Positions 17,862 to 26,141 of a stretch of DNA of 64,000 bases are shown piece by piece. The notes beneath the pieces were generated by a model. It ran no database searches, was not told the DNA's origin, and worked only from the letters and a program-made list of their open reading frames with translations. Location of the stretch: contig CAKZKQ010000403.1 in assembly GCA_937123825.1 (NCBI GenBank), positions 1 through 64,000 on the forward strand, in the 5' to 3' direction. How positions within the stretch are numbered: the stretch's first letter is position 1; every line of letters starts with the position of its first letter. This DNA comes from an uncultured Pseudomonadota bacterium (GTDB lineage Bacteria > Myxococcota_A > Bradymonadia > Bradymonadales > GCA-2716585). The position numbers and the translations under genes are program-made.

Positions 17862-18896
17862 ATGGTGCACATGAAGCGCATTCAACTCAGCAGCATTGTC
17901 TTGTCTCTGATCTTTGTCGGTTTGGGCTGCGTCAGCGGTCAACCCGACTACGACGCGGTGCCTGAAGACGATCAGAACCCTGCGAACGCCGACGCCTCGG
18001 ACATGGAGGACACCCTCCCGCCCGACAAGGTCGACGCCTCAGAAGACAAAGAAGATCCGCCCGACGCCGTCTCCCCTCCTGACGCGCCGCCCATGAACTG
18101 CGATCAGGTCTTTTACACCGACAGCGACGGCGACGGCCACGGCGATCCCGACGCCCCCACGACCACCGGGTGCGAGGTGCCGCCAGGCTTTGCCGCCTCC
18201 AACGACGACTGCGACGACACCAACCCCGACACCTACACCGGGGCCACCGAGATCGTCGCCGATGGCATCGATCAGGACTGTGACGGCACCGAATTGTGCT
18301 ACGTGGACGCCGACGACGACGGCGCCCTGCCCGATGACCCCCAAACCGCACCCATCATGGGCCTGCGCTGCAACATCGTGGGTCACGGCGGCGCCGACAC
18401 CCCGCGCGGCGACTGCGACGACAACAACCCGCTTGTCTCACCCACCGTGCTGGAGAACTGCGATGGCATCGACCAGGACTGCAACGGCCTGGTGGATGAC
18501 AACGCAGATTGCCCCTGCCCCGTGGCGGCCTACGGCGAGCACACCTACCTGATCTGCAACTCCAACGTGAACTGGCCCGACGCCAAAGAAGCCTGCGAAC
18601 AACGCGGCTACCACCTGGTCAAGGTCGACGACGCCGCCGAAAACGACTGGATTCTCAGCCAGGCCCAACAAAACGGCCTCAACGAGACCTGGCTGGGCAT
18701 CAACGACCGCGACAACGAGCGCACCTTTGTCTGGCACGACGGCTCCAGCGACGGCTATGACGGCTGGAACAACAACCAACCCAGCAACGGCAACGGTCAG
18801 GACTGCGGCGAGATCCACACCAGAGACGATTGGGCCGGCACCTGGAATGATGAGAGCTGCGGCGATCGTCAGGACTTCATCTGCGAAACGCCATGA
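17862..18896 (+). CDS. MopE-like/C-type lectin lipoprotein
   Basis: This is a predicted 344-residue lipoprotein. The signal peptide ends at C23 (SLIFVGLGC). An acidic Pro-rich linker follows, then two or three MopE-like metal-binding units (DSDGDGHGDP, NDDCDDTNPDTY, DGIDQDCDGTELCYVDADDDG, CDGIDQDCNG). Residues ~217-344 are a full C-type lectin domain with the conserved Cys pairs, TWLGINDRDNERTFVW and the TWNDESC motif. The sugar-selecting position reads QPSNG rather than EPN or QPD, so carbohydrate specificity is uncertain. ATG 17862 follows GGGAGAG; ATG 17871 is an alternative. It overlaps the next gene by 4 bases. Confidence 0.88.
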   Translation: MVHMKRIQLSSIVLSLIFVGLGCVSGQPDYDAVPEDDQNPANADASDMEDTLPPDKVDASEDKEDPPDAVSPPDAPPMNCDQVFYTDSDGDGHGDPDAPTTTGCEVPPGFAASNDDCDDTNPDTYTGATEIVADGIDQDCDGTELCYVDADDDGALPDDPQTAPIMGLRCNIVGHGGADTPRGDCDDNNPLVSPTVLENCDGIDQDCNGLVDDNADCPCPVAAYGEHTYLICNSNVNWPDAKEACEQRGYHLVKVDDAAENDWILSQAQQNGLNETWLGINDRDNERTFVWHDGSSDGYDGWNNNQPSNGNGQDCGEIHTRDDWAGTWNDESCGDRQDFICETP

Positions 18897-19711
18897 TGAC
18901 CCCCGCGCGCTCCGGCATCATCGCGCTTGGCCTTGCGCTCGGCGCCCTGCTGGGCTTTGGCGACAGCGCCCAGGCCAGCCCCTGCTCGGTACTGGAGGCC
19001 AACTGCGCCCCCACCACCTGCCGCACCGCCAACCCGCTGTGCGACGACGGTCAGGTCTGCGTCCACGCCCTCGACAACCCACCGTGCCCCGACACAAACT
19101 CGCCGGACTGCCGCGACAACGGCTACTGCGCCACGCTGACCCAGAGCGCTTGTCAGGATCATGCAGGCTGTCAGGGGGCCGAGGTCTGCTACCACGAGGG
19201 CATGCCGCTGTGTCACGACTCTGACCAGCAAGAGCCCCAAAGCCCGCCCTGCTCAGCGCCCACCAGCATCCCGCAAGGCCACTGCGCCCCGGCCACCGAG
19301 TGCGCCCAGGACCAGGACTGCCGCAGCGGCTTTGCCTGCCAGCGCTACAGCCTCCAGATGGGCCCCTACCGGACCACGCTGGGCGTCTGCGCGCCCCAGC
19401 AGCACGCCTGCCAACAAGACACCGACTGTCCCGAGGGCGTTTGGCAATGTCAGGACGACCTCTGCGTCCCAGACGGCCACCACGCGGTGTGTCAGGGTGA
19501 TGGTTGTCAGCTCTGGCGCGACGAACCCGGCCTGCCCCTGTCCTCACCGCAGTCCGCCACCGGCGCGCTGCCCATGAGCGAAGAACCCCCGGCGGCCCCT
19601 CAAGCCGAAGACGCCGGAGGCTGCCAGACCCAACCGGGACGGCCAACCCCCGCGCACCACGCCCTGCTGGCGCTGCTCGGACTGCTGGTCTTGCACCAAA
19701 GACGGCGCTGA
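18893..19711 (+). CDS. Secreted Cys-rich protein with MYXO-CTERM-like tail
   Basis: The 272-residue product has an N-terminal signal peptide (hydrophobic ~8-24, ending AQA-SPC). About 26 cysteines are spread through the body in short modules such as CAQDQDCRSGFACQR and CQQDTDCPEGVWQCQDDLC. The end is GGCQTQPG, a Leu-rich helix and QRRR, matching the Cys-hydrophobic-Arg layout of MYXO-CTERM signals. Its start overlaps the upstream lectin lipoprotein stop (ATGA), indicating coupled translation, so the two may act together at the surface. No enzymatic motif was recognised. Confidence 0.82.
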   Translation: MMTPARSGIIALGLALGALLGFGDSAQASPCSVLEANCAPTTCRTANPLCDDGQVCVHALDNPPCPDTNSPDCRDNGYCATLTQSACQDHAGCQGAEVCYHEGMPLCHDSDQQEPQSPPCSAPTSIPQGHCAPATECAQDQDCRSGFACQRYSLQMGPYRTTLGVCAPQQHACQQDTDCPEGVWQCQDDLCVPDGHHAVCQGDGCQLWRDEPGLPLSSPQSATGALPMSEEPPAAPQAEDAGGCQTQPGRPTPAHHALLALLGLLVLHQRRR

Positions 19712-19730
19712 ACCCCACAAAATGGCAGGT

Positions 19731-19772
19731 GCAGGGGCGCGCCCCTGCCGGGGGCGTGGGGGCTGGCCCCCA
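19731..19772. terminator. Two GC palindromes between convergent genes
   Basis: GCAGGGGCGCGCCCCTGC (19731-19748) is a perfect palindrome. TGGGGGC-TG-GCCCCCA (19757-19772) follows. They lie between the stops at 19711 (+) and 19784 (-), so a bidirectional terminator or a REP-like element is likely. There is no T tract. Confidence 0.5.
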
Positions 19773-19783
19773 CATGCAGCCTC

Positions 19784-21208
19784 TCAAGGCGCAGCGGGCA
19801 GGACTTTGGACATCCAGTCACCAATCGCGTCGATGACCGCAACGTCCACATTGCCAGGCTCCATGTACTCGGCGGGCTTGGAAAGCCCCTGCCCAGCGAT
19901 GAAGAGGTGGTTGAGGGGCGCAAAGCTCCTCATGGTGACATTGGGACGCCCCTGGAGCGCCTTGGACCACATTCTAAAGTCCTCCATGGTCACCTGGTAG
20001 TCTCGCTCCCCTTGCAACACCAGCAGCGGCGCAGCGATGGCCTTGGCGGCGTTGTGGGGCTCATAGCCTTTCAGGTCAAACCAGTAACCCGCCGGAATGG
20101 ACAAGATCGTCTCCTGGCTGCCCTTGTCAGCCTCGGTCAAGGCCTTGATCTGCTCGCGGGCGTCCTTGTACTTCTTCAACTCCTGCGCCTCGACCTCCGA
20201 AACCTCGCCGTCAAGGTTGATGATGTACTCCACCTGCTCGACCTGAATGTCCTCCAAAGCCCGCGCGGTGGGCGCCATGGCCACAAACGCGTCGATCTGA
20301 GGGTCGGCGGCGGCGATCCTGGGCACCGCCGACGCCCCCAGACTGTGACCCACCACAACCACGGCGCGCACATCGTCGCGCTGACGCAACATCGCCGCTG
20401 CCAGCGCCGCGTCTTCCACCGTCTCCTGGTGCAAGGTCATCTGGGTGGGATCCTTGACCATCGCCGCCCCATGGACCCGCGTGCGCTTGTCGTAGCGCAG
20501 CACCATCAAACCACGGCTGGCCAGACCCCAGGCAAGATCCTTAAAGACCTTGGTGCCCCCAATGCTCTCATCACGGTCGTTGGGCCCCGAACCATGGACC
20601 AACACCACCGCCACCATCTTCCCCTTGGAGCTTGCAGGGATGGTCAACGTCCCAGGCAGCGCCCACGGCGCCTTGCCCACGGTCACCTCCTGCTCGGTAA
20701 AGCGCGCCGGATCCGCGTACTCAGGCGCCTGCCACTGCGCAGGCGGCGTCACCGGCACCACAAAGAGCCCCGACACCAACCCCTTGGCGTCCAAAACCAC
20801 CTTGATGTTGACCGCGTCCTTCTCAAAGCGGCACCGCACCAAAAAGCTGTGGTATTCGCCCGCCTTCTGATGCGTCACAGCCTCCTGCGCCACAAAGTCC
20901 CCAAGCTGAAGCTCCAACCCCTGCCACAAACCGCGCACACCCCCCGGCGGCACCGCCCCAGACATCGTCGCATCAAACATCGACCGGGCCGCGCCCTCGT
21001 CCTCCTTGCCCATATGGCGCACAAACTCGCGCGCCTTGTCCTCAAACGCCTTGATGTCCACCCCATCCTCCTCTTGCTCATCACCCACCGCAGACACCTT
21101 GGACTCCGAGACCGCATCGGCCTCGGGCGTCACCGCAGGCGAAGGCGCCGAGCGGCACCCCACCAACAAGACCAACGCCACCAACAACAACCCCTTGCCT
21201 CTCATCAT
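19784..21208 (-). CDS. Lipoprotein alpha/beta hydrolase with DUF3887-like domain
   Basis: This is a predicted periplasm-facing serine hydrolase of 474 residues. The signal peptide ends at the lipobox LLVGC (C18). An Asp/Glu-rich linker leads to a DUF3887-like domain (~50-165), which often precedes such hydrolases. The alpha/beta hydrolase core has the oxyanion-loop motif VLVHGSGPNDRDE, nucleophile elbow GHSLGA, Asp region LQGERDYQV and a late His in NHLF, so a Ser-Asp-His triad is likely intact. The substrate is unknown. The start at 21208 follows GGGAGGGG; ATG 21205 is the alternative. Confidence 0.87.
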   Translation of the reverse strand: MMRGKGLLLVALVLLVGCRSAPSPAVTPEADAVSESKVSAVGDEQEEDGVDIKAFEDKAREFVRHMGKEDEGAARSMFDATMSGAVPPGGVRGLWQGLELQLGDFVAQEAVTHQKAGEYHSFLVRCRFEKDAVNIKVVLDAKGLVSGLFVVPVTPPAQWQAPEYADPARFTEQEVTVGKAPWALPGTLTIPASSKGKMVAVVLVHGSGPNDRDESIGGTKVFKDLAWGLASRGLMVLRYDKRTRVHGAAMVKDPTQMTLHQETVEDAALAAAMLRQRDDVRAVVVVGHSLGASAVPRIAAADPQIDAFVAMAPTARALEDIQVEQVEYIINLDGEVSEVEAQELKKYKDAREQIKALTEADKGSQETILSIPAGYWFDLKGYEPHNAAKAIAAPLLVLQGERDYQVTMEDFRMWSKALQGRPNVTMRSFAPLNHLFIAGQGLSKPAEYMEPGNVDVAVIDAIGDWMSKVLPAAP

Positions 21209-21311
21209 CGCCGCCCCTCCCTGGAGCACAAACCACCCCAACAACCCCCATCTCCACCCTCTACCTACGATGCACCACCCCAACCATTCCCCACAAAAAC
21301 CTCACCAACCA

Positions 21312-21339
21312 TTGATAAAAAATTCTCGCCTCATAAATT
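21312..21339 (+). promoter_or_regulatory. Candidate promoter for the ART-like gene pair
   Basis: TTGATA (21312-21317) and TAAATT (21334-21339) are 16 bases apart in an AT-rich stretch about 50 bases upstream of ATG 21392. Confidence 0.3.
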
Positions 21340-21391
21340 AAAACTGAAACACCTGAAGGAACTGCACCACCACATTAAATTCAGGAACGCG

Positions 21392-22024
21392 ATGGAAAAA
21401 TCACAGGGAAGCTTTGACTATCAACGTATGGTCGTCGGTTACCACGGATGCGACAAAGAAGTTCTGGAGCAAGTCCTGCTCAAGGGAATGCATCTGCGCA
21501 AAAGTAAGAACCGCTGGGACTGGCTTGGCCAAGGCACCTACTTCTGGGAGTTTGGACCGCAGCGGGCTTTGGCCTTTGCAAAAGAGCAGCAAAAGCGCGG
21601 TAAAATCGATGAACCTACAGTTCTCGGTGCCTACATCAACCTGAGCCGGTGCTTTGATCTCACAGATGTAGAACACACTCATCAACTTGCCACAGCGTAT
21701 CCAATCTGGCTGGAGACCTTTGAAGCCTCACAAACCTCCCCTCCAATCAACACCCAAGGCCGCGGAGGAAACACAGACGTTCTGCTTCGTGATCGAGACT
21801 GTGCCGTGCTCAACTGGTACATGAACCTTCTGGACACAGCCCACCCAGGTTCCTACTATTACCAGACGGTGCGCGGAGTTTTCGTTGAAGGAGAACCGGT
21901 ATACGACGGTTCAGGCATCTACACCAAAACCCACACCCAACTGGCGGTACGCGATCCTGCGTGTGTTTTGGGATACTTTCGCCCCACATTCTTCTTCCAT
22001 GAAGAGGAGGCCAACGATGACTAA
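21392..22024 (+). CDS. ADP-ribosyltransferase-like protein (candidate toxin)
   Basis: This 210-residue protein is not confidently assigned. Its N-terminal third has the layout of ADP-ribosyltransferase folds: VVGYHGCDKEVLEQVL (the His of the first motif in YHG) and then DWLGQGTYFWE (the Tyr/Phe of the second motif). A third conserved-looking region is THTQLAVRDPACVLGYFRP. A modifying toxin that uses NAD is therefore plausible. ATG 21392 follows AGGA; a longer in-frame extension upstream is antisense to the hydrolase gene and is rejected. Base composition is lower in GC than the flanks. It overlaps the next small gene by 8 bases, as in toxin-antitoxin pairs. Confidence 0.6.
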   Translation: MEKSQGSFDYQRMVVGYHGCDKEVLEQVLLKGMHLRKSKNRWDWLGQGTYFWEFGPQRALAFAKEQQKRGKIDEPTVLGAYINLSRCFDLTDVEHTHQLATAYPIWLETFEASQTSPPINTQGRGGNTDVLLRDRDCAVLNWYMNLLDTAHPGSYYYQTVRGVFVEGEPVYDGSGIYTKTHTQLAVRDPACVLGYFRPTFFFHEEEANDD

Positions 22025-22211
22025 ATCCCTTGCAGACTACGACTACAAGAACACCGATGAGTACAAGTTCCACCTGAAAGCGCTGGAAAACTTCCGCAAG
22101 CTCTCCTTGAAAGAAAAGCTCCAGACCATGGTGGACGCAGGCATTCTTGATGAAAACGGAAAGCTGACCGAACGCTACCGACCGCTGTCCGACCCCTCCT
22201 CCGACACCTGA
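22017..22211 (+). CDS. Small protein coupled to the ART-like gene (candidate antitoxin)
   Basis: This 64-residue charged protein starts at ATG 22017, inside the last codons of the upstream gene, with GAAGAGGAGG (22001-22010) as its ribosome binding site. The C-terminal half reads VDAGILDENGKLTERYRPLS, a pattern seen in small partner proteins of toxin-like genes, though no named family is claimed. The tight overlap and shared atypical composition argue that the two genes travel together. Confidence 0.65.
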   Translation: MTKSLADYDYKNTDEYKFHLKALENFRKLSLKEKLQTMVDAGILDENGKLTERYRPLSDPSSDT

Positions 22212-22236
22212 AGCCCAACCCATCCGCACAACACAC

Positions 22237-22257
22237 GCCCCATACCCTCAATGGGGC
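22237..22257 (+). terminator. Hairpin after the ART-like gene pair
   Basis: GCCCCAT (22237-22243) pairs perfectly with ATGGGGC (22251-22257) around a 7-base loop. It lacks a T tract but lies 25 bases after the stop. Confidence 0.45.
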
Positions 22258-22271
22258 TCCAGACCATTGGC

Positions 22272-22299
22272 TTGACACAAACATAACACGCTATATAAC
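22272..22299 (+). promoter_or_regulatory. Strong sigma70-type promoter for the MarR-GNAT gene
   Basis: Consensus TTGACA (22272-22277) and TATAAC (22294-22299) are 16 bases apart, giving a leader of about 95 bases before ATG 22400. The surrounding sequence is AT-rich and could hold a MarR operator. Confidence 0.55.
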
Positions 22300-22399
22300 T
22301 AAGAATACTTTAATTCAACGTCCTTGTTGACGCCATTGCCCAAGGACGAACCATCGCATGCGACCACATCACACCGTCCCCCCTTTGAAGGAGAAGACC

Positions 22400-23347
22400 A
22401 TGGCCGATCTGCTCAAAGACCTTGGATATCTCGCGCTTGGAAGTCGCCTCAAACGGCTGGCCGAGAGGCTCCAGGCCGACGCCAACCTTGTGCATGAGTC
22501 ATACGGGTTCAGCACCCAGTCCGGACACTTCCCGCTGCTGGCGGCGCTGCACCGCTATGGTCCCATGACCGTCTCCAGAGCTGTCTCAGTGCTCAAAGCC
22601 AGCCAACCCTCTGTCACCCGGACGGCCTCTGCGCTGGTCAAAATGGGCATGGTCGACATTGCCACACCGCCCGAGGACCGGCGCCAGCGTCGGCTCTCGC
22701 TGACCGCCTTTGGCAAGGACTACGTCACCCAGATGGAAAACCAGATGTGGCCCGGCGTCGAGCGCGCCGCCCGAGACATGTGCGGCGGCCAGTACGCCAC
22801 GCTGATCGAAGAGATCGAGCGCTTGGAGAAGGCCTTCGACGAGCGCTCCCTGCTCGACCGCGCCCGAAACCCGCTGCGGATCGTCGAATACCGCCCCGAG
22901 CTGGCCCGCGAGTTCTACAACATCAACGCCGAGTGGATCCGCAACATGTTCTCGCTCGAAGCCCACGATGAGGCCGTGCTCTCTGACCCCCAGACCCATG
23001 TCATCGGCAAGGGCGGCCAGATCCTCTTTGTGGAATCCATCGACACGGGCCACATCGTGGCCACCTGCGCCCTGATGCCAGACGGCGACGGCGCGATCGA
23101 GTTGACCAAGATGGGCGTGCGCCGCACCATGCGCGGCAAAAAGGTCGGCGAGTTCCTGCTGCGCGCCATCATCAAACGGGCCCACCAGTTGGGGGCCGAT
23201 CCGCTCTACTTGCTGACCAACACCAAGTGCGCCCCTGCCATCCACCTTTACGAAAAGCTCGGCTTTCACCACGACGAAGGCATCATGCAGACCTACGGCC
23301 ACCGCTACCAACGCGCCGACGTCGCCATGCGCTACCGCAAACCCTGA
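22400..23347 (+). CDS. MarR-type regulator fused to GNAT acetyltransferase
   Basis: The 315-residue product has two domains. Residues ~1-145 are a MarR winged helix, with the recognition helix in SVLKASQPSVTRTASALVKM and the wing DRRQRRLSLT. Residues ~155-315 are GNAT, with GVRRTMRGKKVGEFLL as the acetyl-CoA motif and LYEKLGF near the end. Such MarR-GNAT fusions are a known family of self-contained regulators, probably sensing or modifying small molecules. The start is ATG 22400 after GAAGGAGAAG. A near-consensus promoter at 22272-22299 drives it. Confidence 0.9.
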   Translation: MADLLKDLGYLALGSRLKRLAERLQADANLVHESYGFSTQSGHFPLLAALHRYGPMTVSRAVSVLKASQPSVTRTASALVKMGMVDIATPPEDRRQRRLSLTAFGKDYVTQMENQMWPGVERAARDMCGGQYATLIEEIERLEKAFDERSLLDRARNPLRIVEYRPELAREFYNINAEWIRNMFSLEAHDEAVLSDPQTHVIGKGGQILFVESIDTGHIVATCALMPDGDGAIELTKMGVRRTMRGKKVGEFLLRAIIKRAHQLGADPLYLLTNTKCAPAIHLYEKLGFHHDEGIMQTYGHRYQRADVAMRYRKP

Positions 23348-23352
23348 CTCTG

Positions 23353-26082
23353 TTAAGATTTGGTGGGGGGAGAAGCCAGGCTGAAGAGGCCATCGGGGAG
23401 GGCGTTGATCTGGCCTTGCTCGACCAACTCCTGGAGGAGGACGCGGAAGGTGCCGCCCATGCCGCCGTGGCCGTAGCGGGCGGTCAACTCAAGGTGGATT
23501 TCGCGCACGCGGGCCACGCTCAGGTCTGAGAGGACCTCCAAAATGGCGCGCTCCAGCAACGCCCGCGCGCCGCCATCCCGGCTGCGCGCCACCATCCCGC
23601 CCGGCCCGCACTGGGCGCGGGCGTCTTTGTGCAGCAAACCCCACAAGATCGACAGCGCCCGGTTGGGGTGGCCCGAGACCAACGTGGGGTCCATGGGCCG
23701 AACCTGAGCCAGGAGCCGCCGACAGGGCACGGGGCGACCGTTTTCGGGCAGCGCGGCCACGGCGGTGTCGATCAGCGCGCGGCGGCGGCCTCCTTCAAGG
23801 CCCAAACAATCGAGGTGGTCAAAGCGGCCACGGCCAAGCAGGATCGCCCACGGGGCCGTCAAAAGGCAGGCGTGGACCGCCGTGCGGTGAAAGTGCACCC
23901 CTTCGGGCAACAAGGCCATGATGTGGGGCAGCGTCAACGCCTGGCTGTGGGCCTTCAGGATCCGCTCCAGCCAGTCTTCCAGGGTCAAGCCCTGCTCTCT
24001 GAAGCTGTCCACGTGCGCCACCAGCCGCGCGTTCTGAAAGGTCACCACGTCCGAGTGGCGCGCCAGACCGTCGCGCAAAAGCGCCGCGCTGAGCCCACGG
24101 CGGTCCTTGCCCACCCGGTCCAACTCTCCCAACAAGCGCTGCGGCGAGATGGCTCCGGTGAGGCCTTCCATAAACTCGACGCACCAGGCGACGGTTTCTT
24201 CCAGGCGCTCGGGCGGCACGGGCAGGGCGCTGTGGTGGACAAAGGTGTCGCGGCCAACGCTGTAGATCGCTTCCTGGGCGCGCAAAATGGCCGCCAGCGA
24301 GGCTTCGAGGTGGCGCGGCGAGCCGTCTTCCCCGGCGTCTTGGGGATCGGTGTCTTCGGGGTGGTGTTGGCGGTAGAGGTCCACGATCTGGACAAAGTGG
24401 GCGGGCGCGCCGTGGTCGCGCATCAACTCCAGCAGGTGGTCGGCGCGGGTGCGTCGGACAATGACGACGTCCTCGGCGGTGACCTCCATGCCGTAGGCCA
24501 ACTCCAGCAGGCGAACCATGCCGCCTCTGGGCAGGCGCATACCGATGATGTCGGCGGCCATGCCCATGACGCGCAGCAGCGCCACGTGGGGCGTGGGCAG
24601 GCTGCGCAGCTCATCGCCAAGCTGCGCCAACCGCCGCGAGAGCGGTTTGAGCGGGATCGAGCTTAGAAACTCGCCGCGCCACCGCCGCACATGGCCGTAC
24701 CCCGCGATGGCCAGCGCCAAGCCCAACCGCCGCAGGTCGTCCACGCCGCAGATTCTGGCCGCGTCCTGCCAGTAGAGCACGCCGCCGCACTCGTCCAGTT
24801 CGTCCAGCAGCGGGTCCAACAACGCCACCGCCGTGGGGCCAAAGGCGCCCTTCAGGCGCCCCAGGATCTGACCCAGCCGCGCCTTGATGGCCTGTGCGCT
24901 CCAGCCAAAGTCGGCCTCCAGGCGCTCCAGCGACGCCCCGCCATCGACGCGCTGCCGCAGCAGCCGCAGCTCCTCGCCGTTGACGCTCTCAAACACGGCG
25001 TCGAGCAAATCCGAAAGGCTCTCCAACTCCAATTCGAGCGCCTGCGCCGCCTCCCCATCGTCCACAGACCCATCCCCTTTGGGCGCCCCAAAGCCGCTGA
25101 CCTTCATCTCGTTTTCGGACTCCAGCGGGGTCGGCGAAGAGACAAGGAGGGCCAGCGAGCCCTGCTCGGGCTCTTCATCGGCGGGGTCTGGCGTGGGCAG
25201 CGCGATGGGTTCTTCGGGGGCGAGCGGGGCAAGCTGCCAGCCGTAGCCGACGGGGACGGCAAATCGGGGGTTGGACAGGCGCGTTTCGTCCTGTTCGAGT
25301 TGGGCCAGCAGTGCGCGCAGTCGTGCCACGGCCTGACCGCCCAGGCGACGCTCCCAGACGTCCAACTCGTCCACGGGTGTCGGGCTCAAGACGCCGCCCA
25401 GGCCGCCCAATGTGTGGGGTTGGCCGATAACGTGGGTCAGGTGGGCGCCGTAGTTGAGCACGCAGGCCTGAAAAAGCCGCGAGAGCGGCCCCACGATGGC
25501 CTCCAGCGGGATGTGGGCGGGCACGGCGCAGAGGGTGCCCAGCCAGAGGACGTTTTCGCGCACTGGGGCGTCTTCTTCGCGCTCCAAGCCCCGGCTGGCC
25601 AGCGATTGGAGCGAGCCGCCCAGTTGGCCCCGGTCAAGGGCCTCGATGGCGCCCAGGCCTTCTTTGGCCAGGTCGGCGGTCAGGAGCAGTTCCCAGGCGC
25701 TGGCCATGTGGCGGCAAAAGGCGTGCACGCGGCAGGAGAGCGAGGGGCGGCGGTAGAGCGTCAGCGCCAACTCCAGGTGCTCCACGCTGCGCTCACAGAG
25801 CCACGCCACCAGGGCCTCCTCGGTGGAGGGGCTGGCGCGGGTCTGGTCAAGGTGGCGCAAGAAGGCGTCGTCAGAGATGTCCAGCACACCGCGCGCGGTC
25901 AACGTGTTGTCGTCATCGTCAAATATGAAGACGCCGCGCAGGCGCTTGGTGTGGTAGGTGCGAAGTGTGGAGAGCTTGTAGCCGGTGTCGTCCAGGAGGT
26001 CGTCGAGGACGAACTGGACACCGGCGGCCTCGCGGGCTCGCAAGGCGTCAAGCAGCAGGAGCTGGCGAGAGCGCTTGGCCAT
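23353..26082 (-). CDS. Large multidomain protein: DUF3644-like head, sigma-like HTH, winged helices
   Basis: This 909-residue soluble protein has unknown function. After an N-terminal HTH-like segment, residues ~90-145 (ERSVEHLELALTLYRRPSL, then MASAWELLLTADLAKEG) resemble the core of DUF3644. The middle, ~370-420, has a sigma-70 region 4-like helix-turn-helix (ASLERLEADFGWSAQAIKAR). Several later segments look like degenerate winged helices, the last being ARVREIHLELTARYGHGG to the end. The start is ATG 26082 with no clear ribosome binding site. It is convergent with the MarR-GNAT gene (5 bases apart) and may be co-transcribed with the PEGA-like gene at 26142. Confidence 0.7.
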   Translation of the reverse strand: MAKRSRQLLLLDALRAREAAGVQFVLDDLLDDTGYKLSTLRTYHTKRLRGVFIFDDDDNTLTARGVLDISDDAFLRHLDQTRASPSTEEALVAWLCERSVEHLELALTLYRRPSLSCRVHAFCRHMASAWELLLTADLAKEGLGAIEALDRGQLGGSLQSLASRGLEREEDAPVRENVLWLGTLCAVPAHIPLEAIVGPLSRLFQACVLNYGAHLTHVIGQPHTLGGLGGVLSPTPVDELDVWERRLGGQAVARLRALLAQLEQDETRLSNPRFAVPVGYGWQLAPLAPEEPIALPTPDPADEEPEQGSLALLVSSPTPLESENEMKVSGFGAPKGDGSVDDGEAAQALELELESLSDLLDAVFESVNGEELRLLRQRVDGGASLERLEADFGWSAQAIKARLGQILGRLKGAFGPTAVALLDPLLDELDECGGVLYWQDAARICGVDDLRRLGLALAIAGYGHVRRWRGEFLSSIPLKPLSRRLAQLGDELRSLPTPHVALLRVMGMAADIIGMRLPRGGMVRLLELAYGMEVTAEDVVIVRRTRADHLLELMRDHGAPAHFVQIVDLYRQHHPEDTDPQDAGEDGSPRHLEASLAAILRAQEAIYSVGRDTFVHHSALPVPPERLEETVAWCVEFMEGLTGAISPQRLLGELDRVGKDRRGLSAALLRDGLARHSDVVTFQNARLVAHVDSFREQGLTLEDWLERILKAHSQALTLPHIMALLPEGVHFHRTAVHACLLTAPWAILLGRGRFDHLDCLGLEGGRRRALIDTAVAALPENGRPVPCRRLLAQVRPMDPTLVSGHPNRALSILWGLLHKDARAQCGPGGMVARSRDGGARALLERAILEVLSDLSVARVREIHLELTARYGHGGMGGTFRVLLQELVEQGQINALPDGLFSLASPPTKS

Positions 26083-26141
26083 GGGGCTGCCGGTGTTGGG
26101 TCAGGCGTGGGGCCTGAGAGGGAGGAAGGACGGGGCGAGCG

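Noticed and set aside
19907-21391. Upstream in-frame extension of the ART-like gene (up to 495 codons)
   Set aside because: It is antisense to the lipoprotein hydrolase, rich in Arg/His, and has no homology-like motif; the ribosome binding site lies at ATG 21392.
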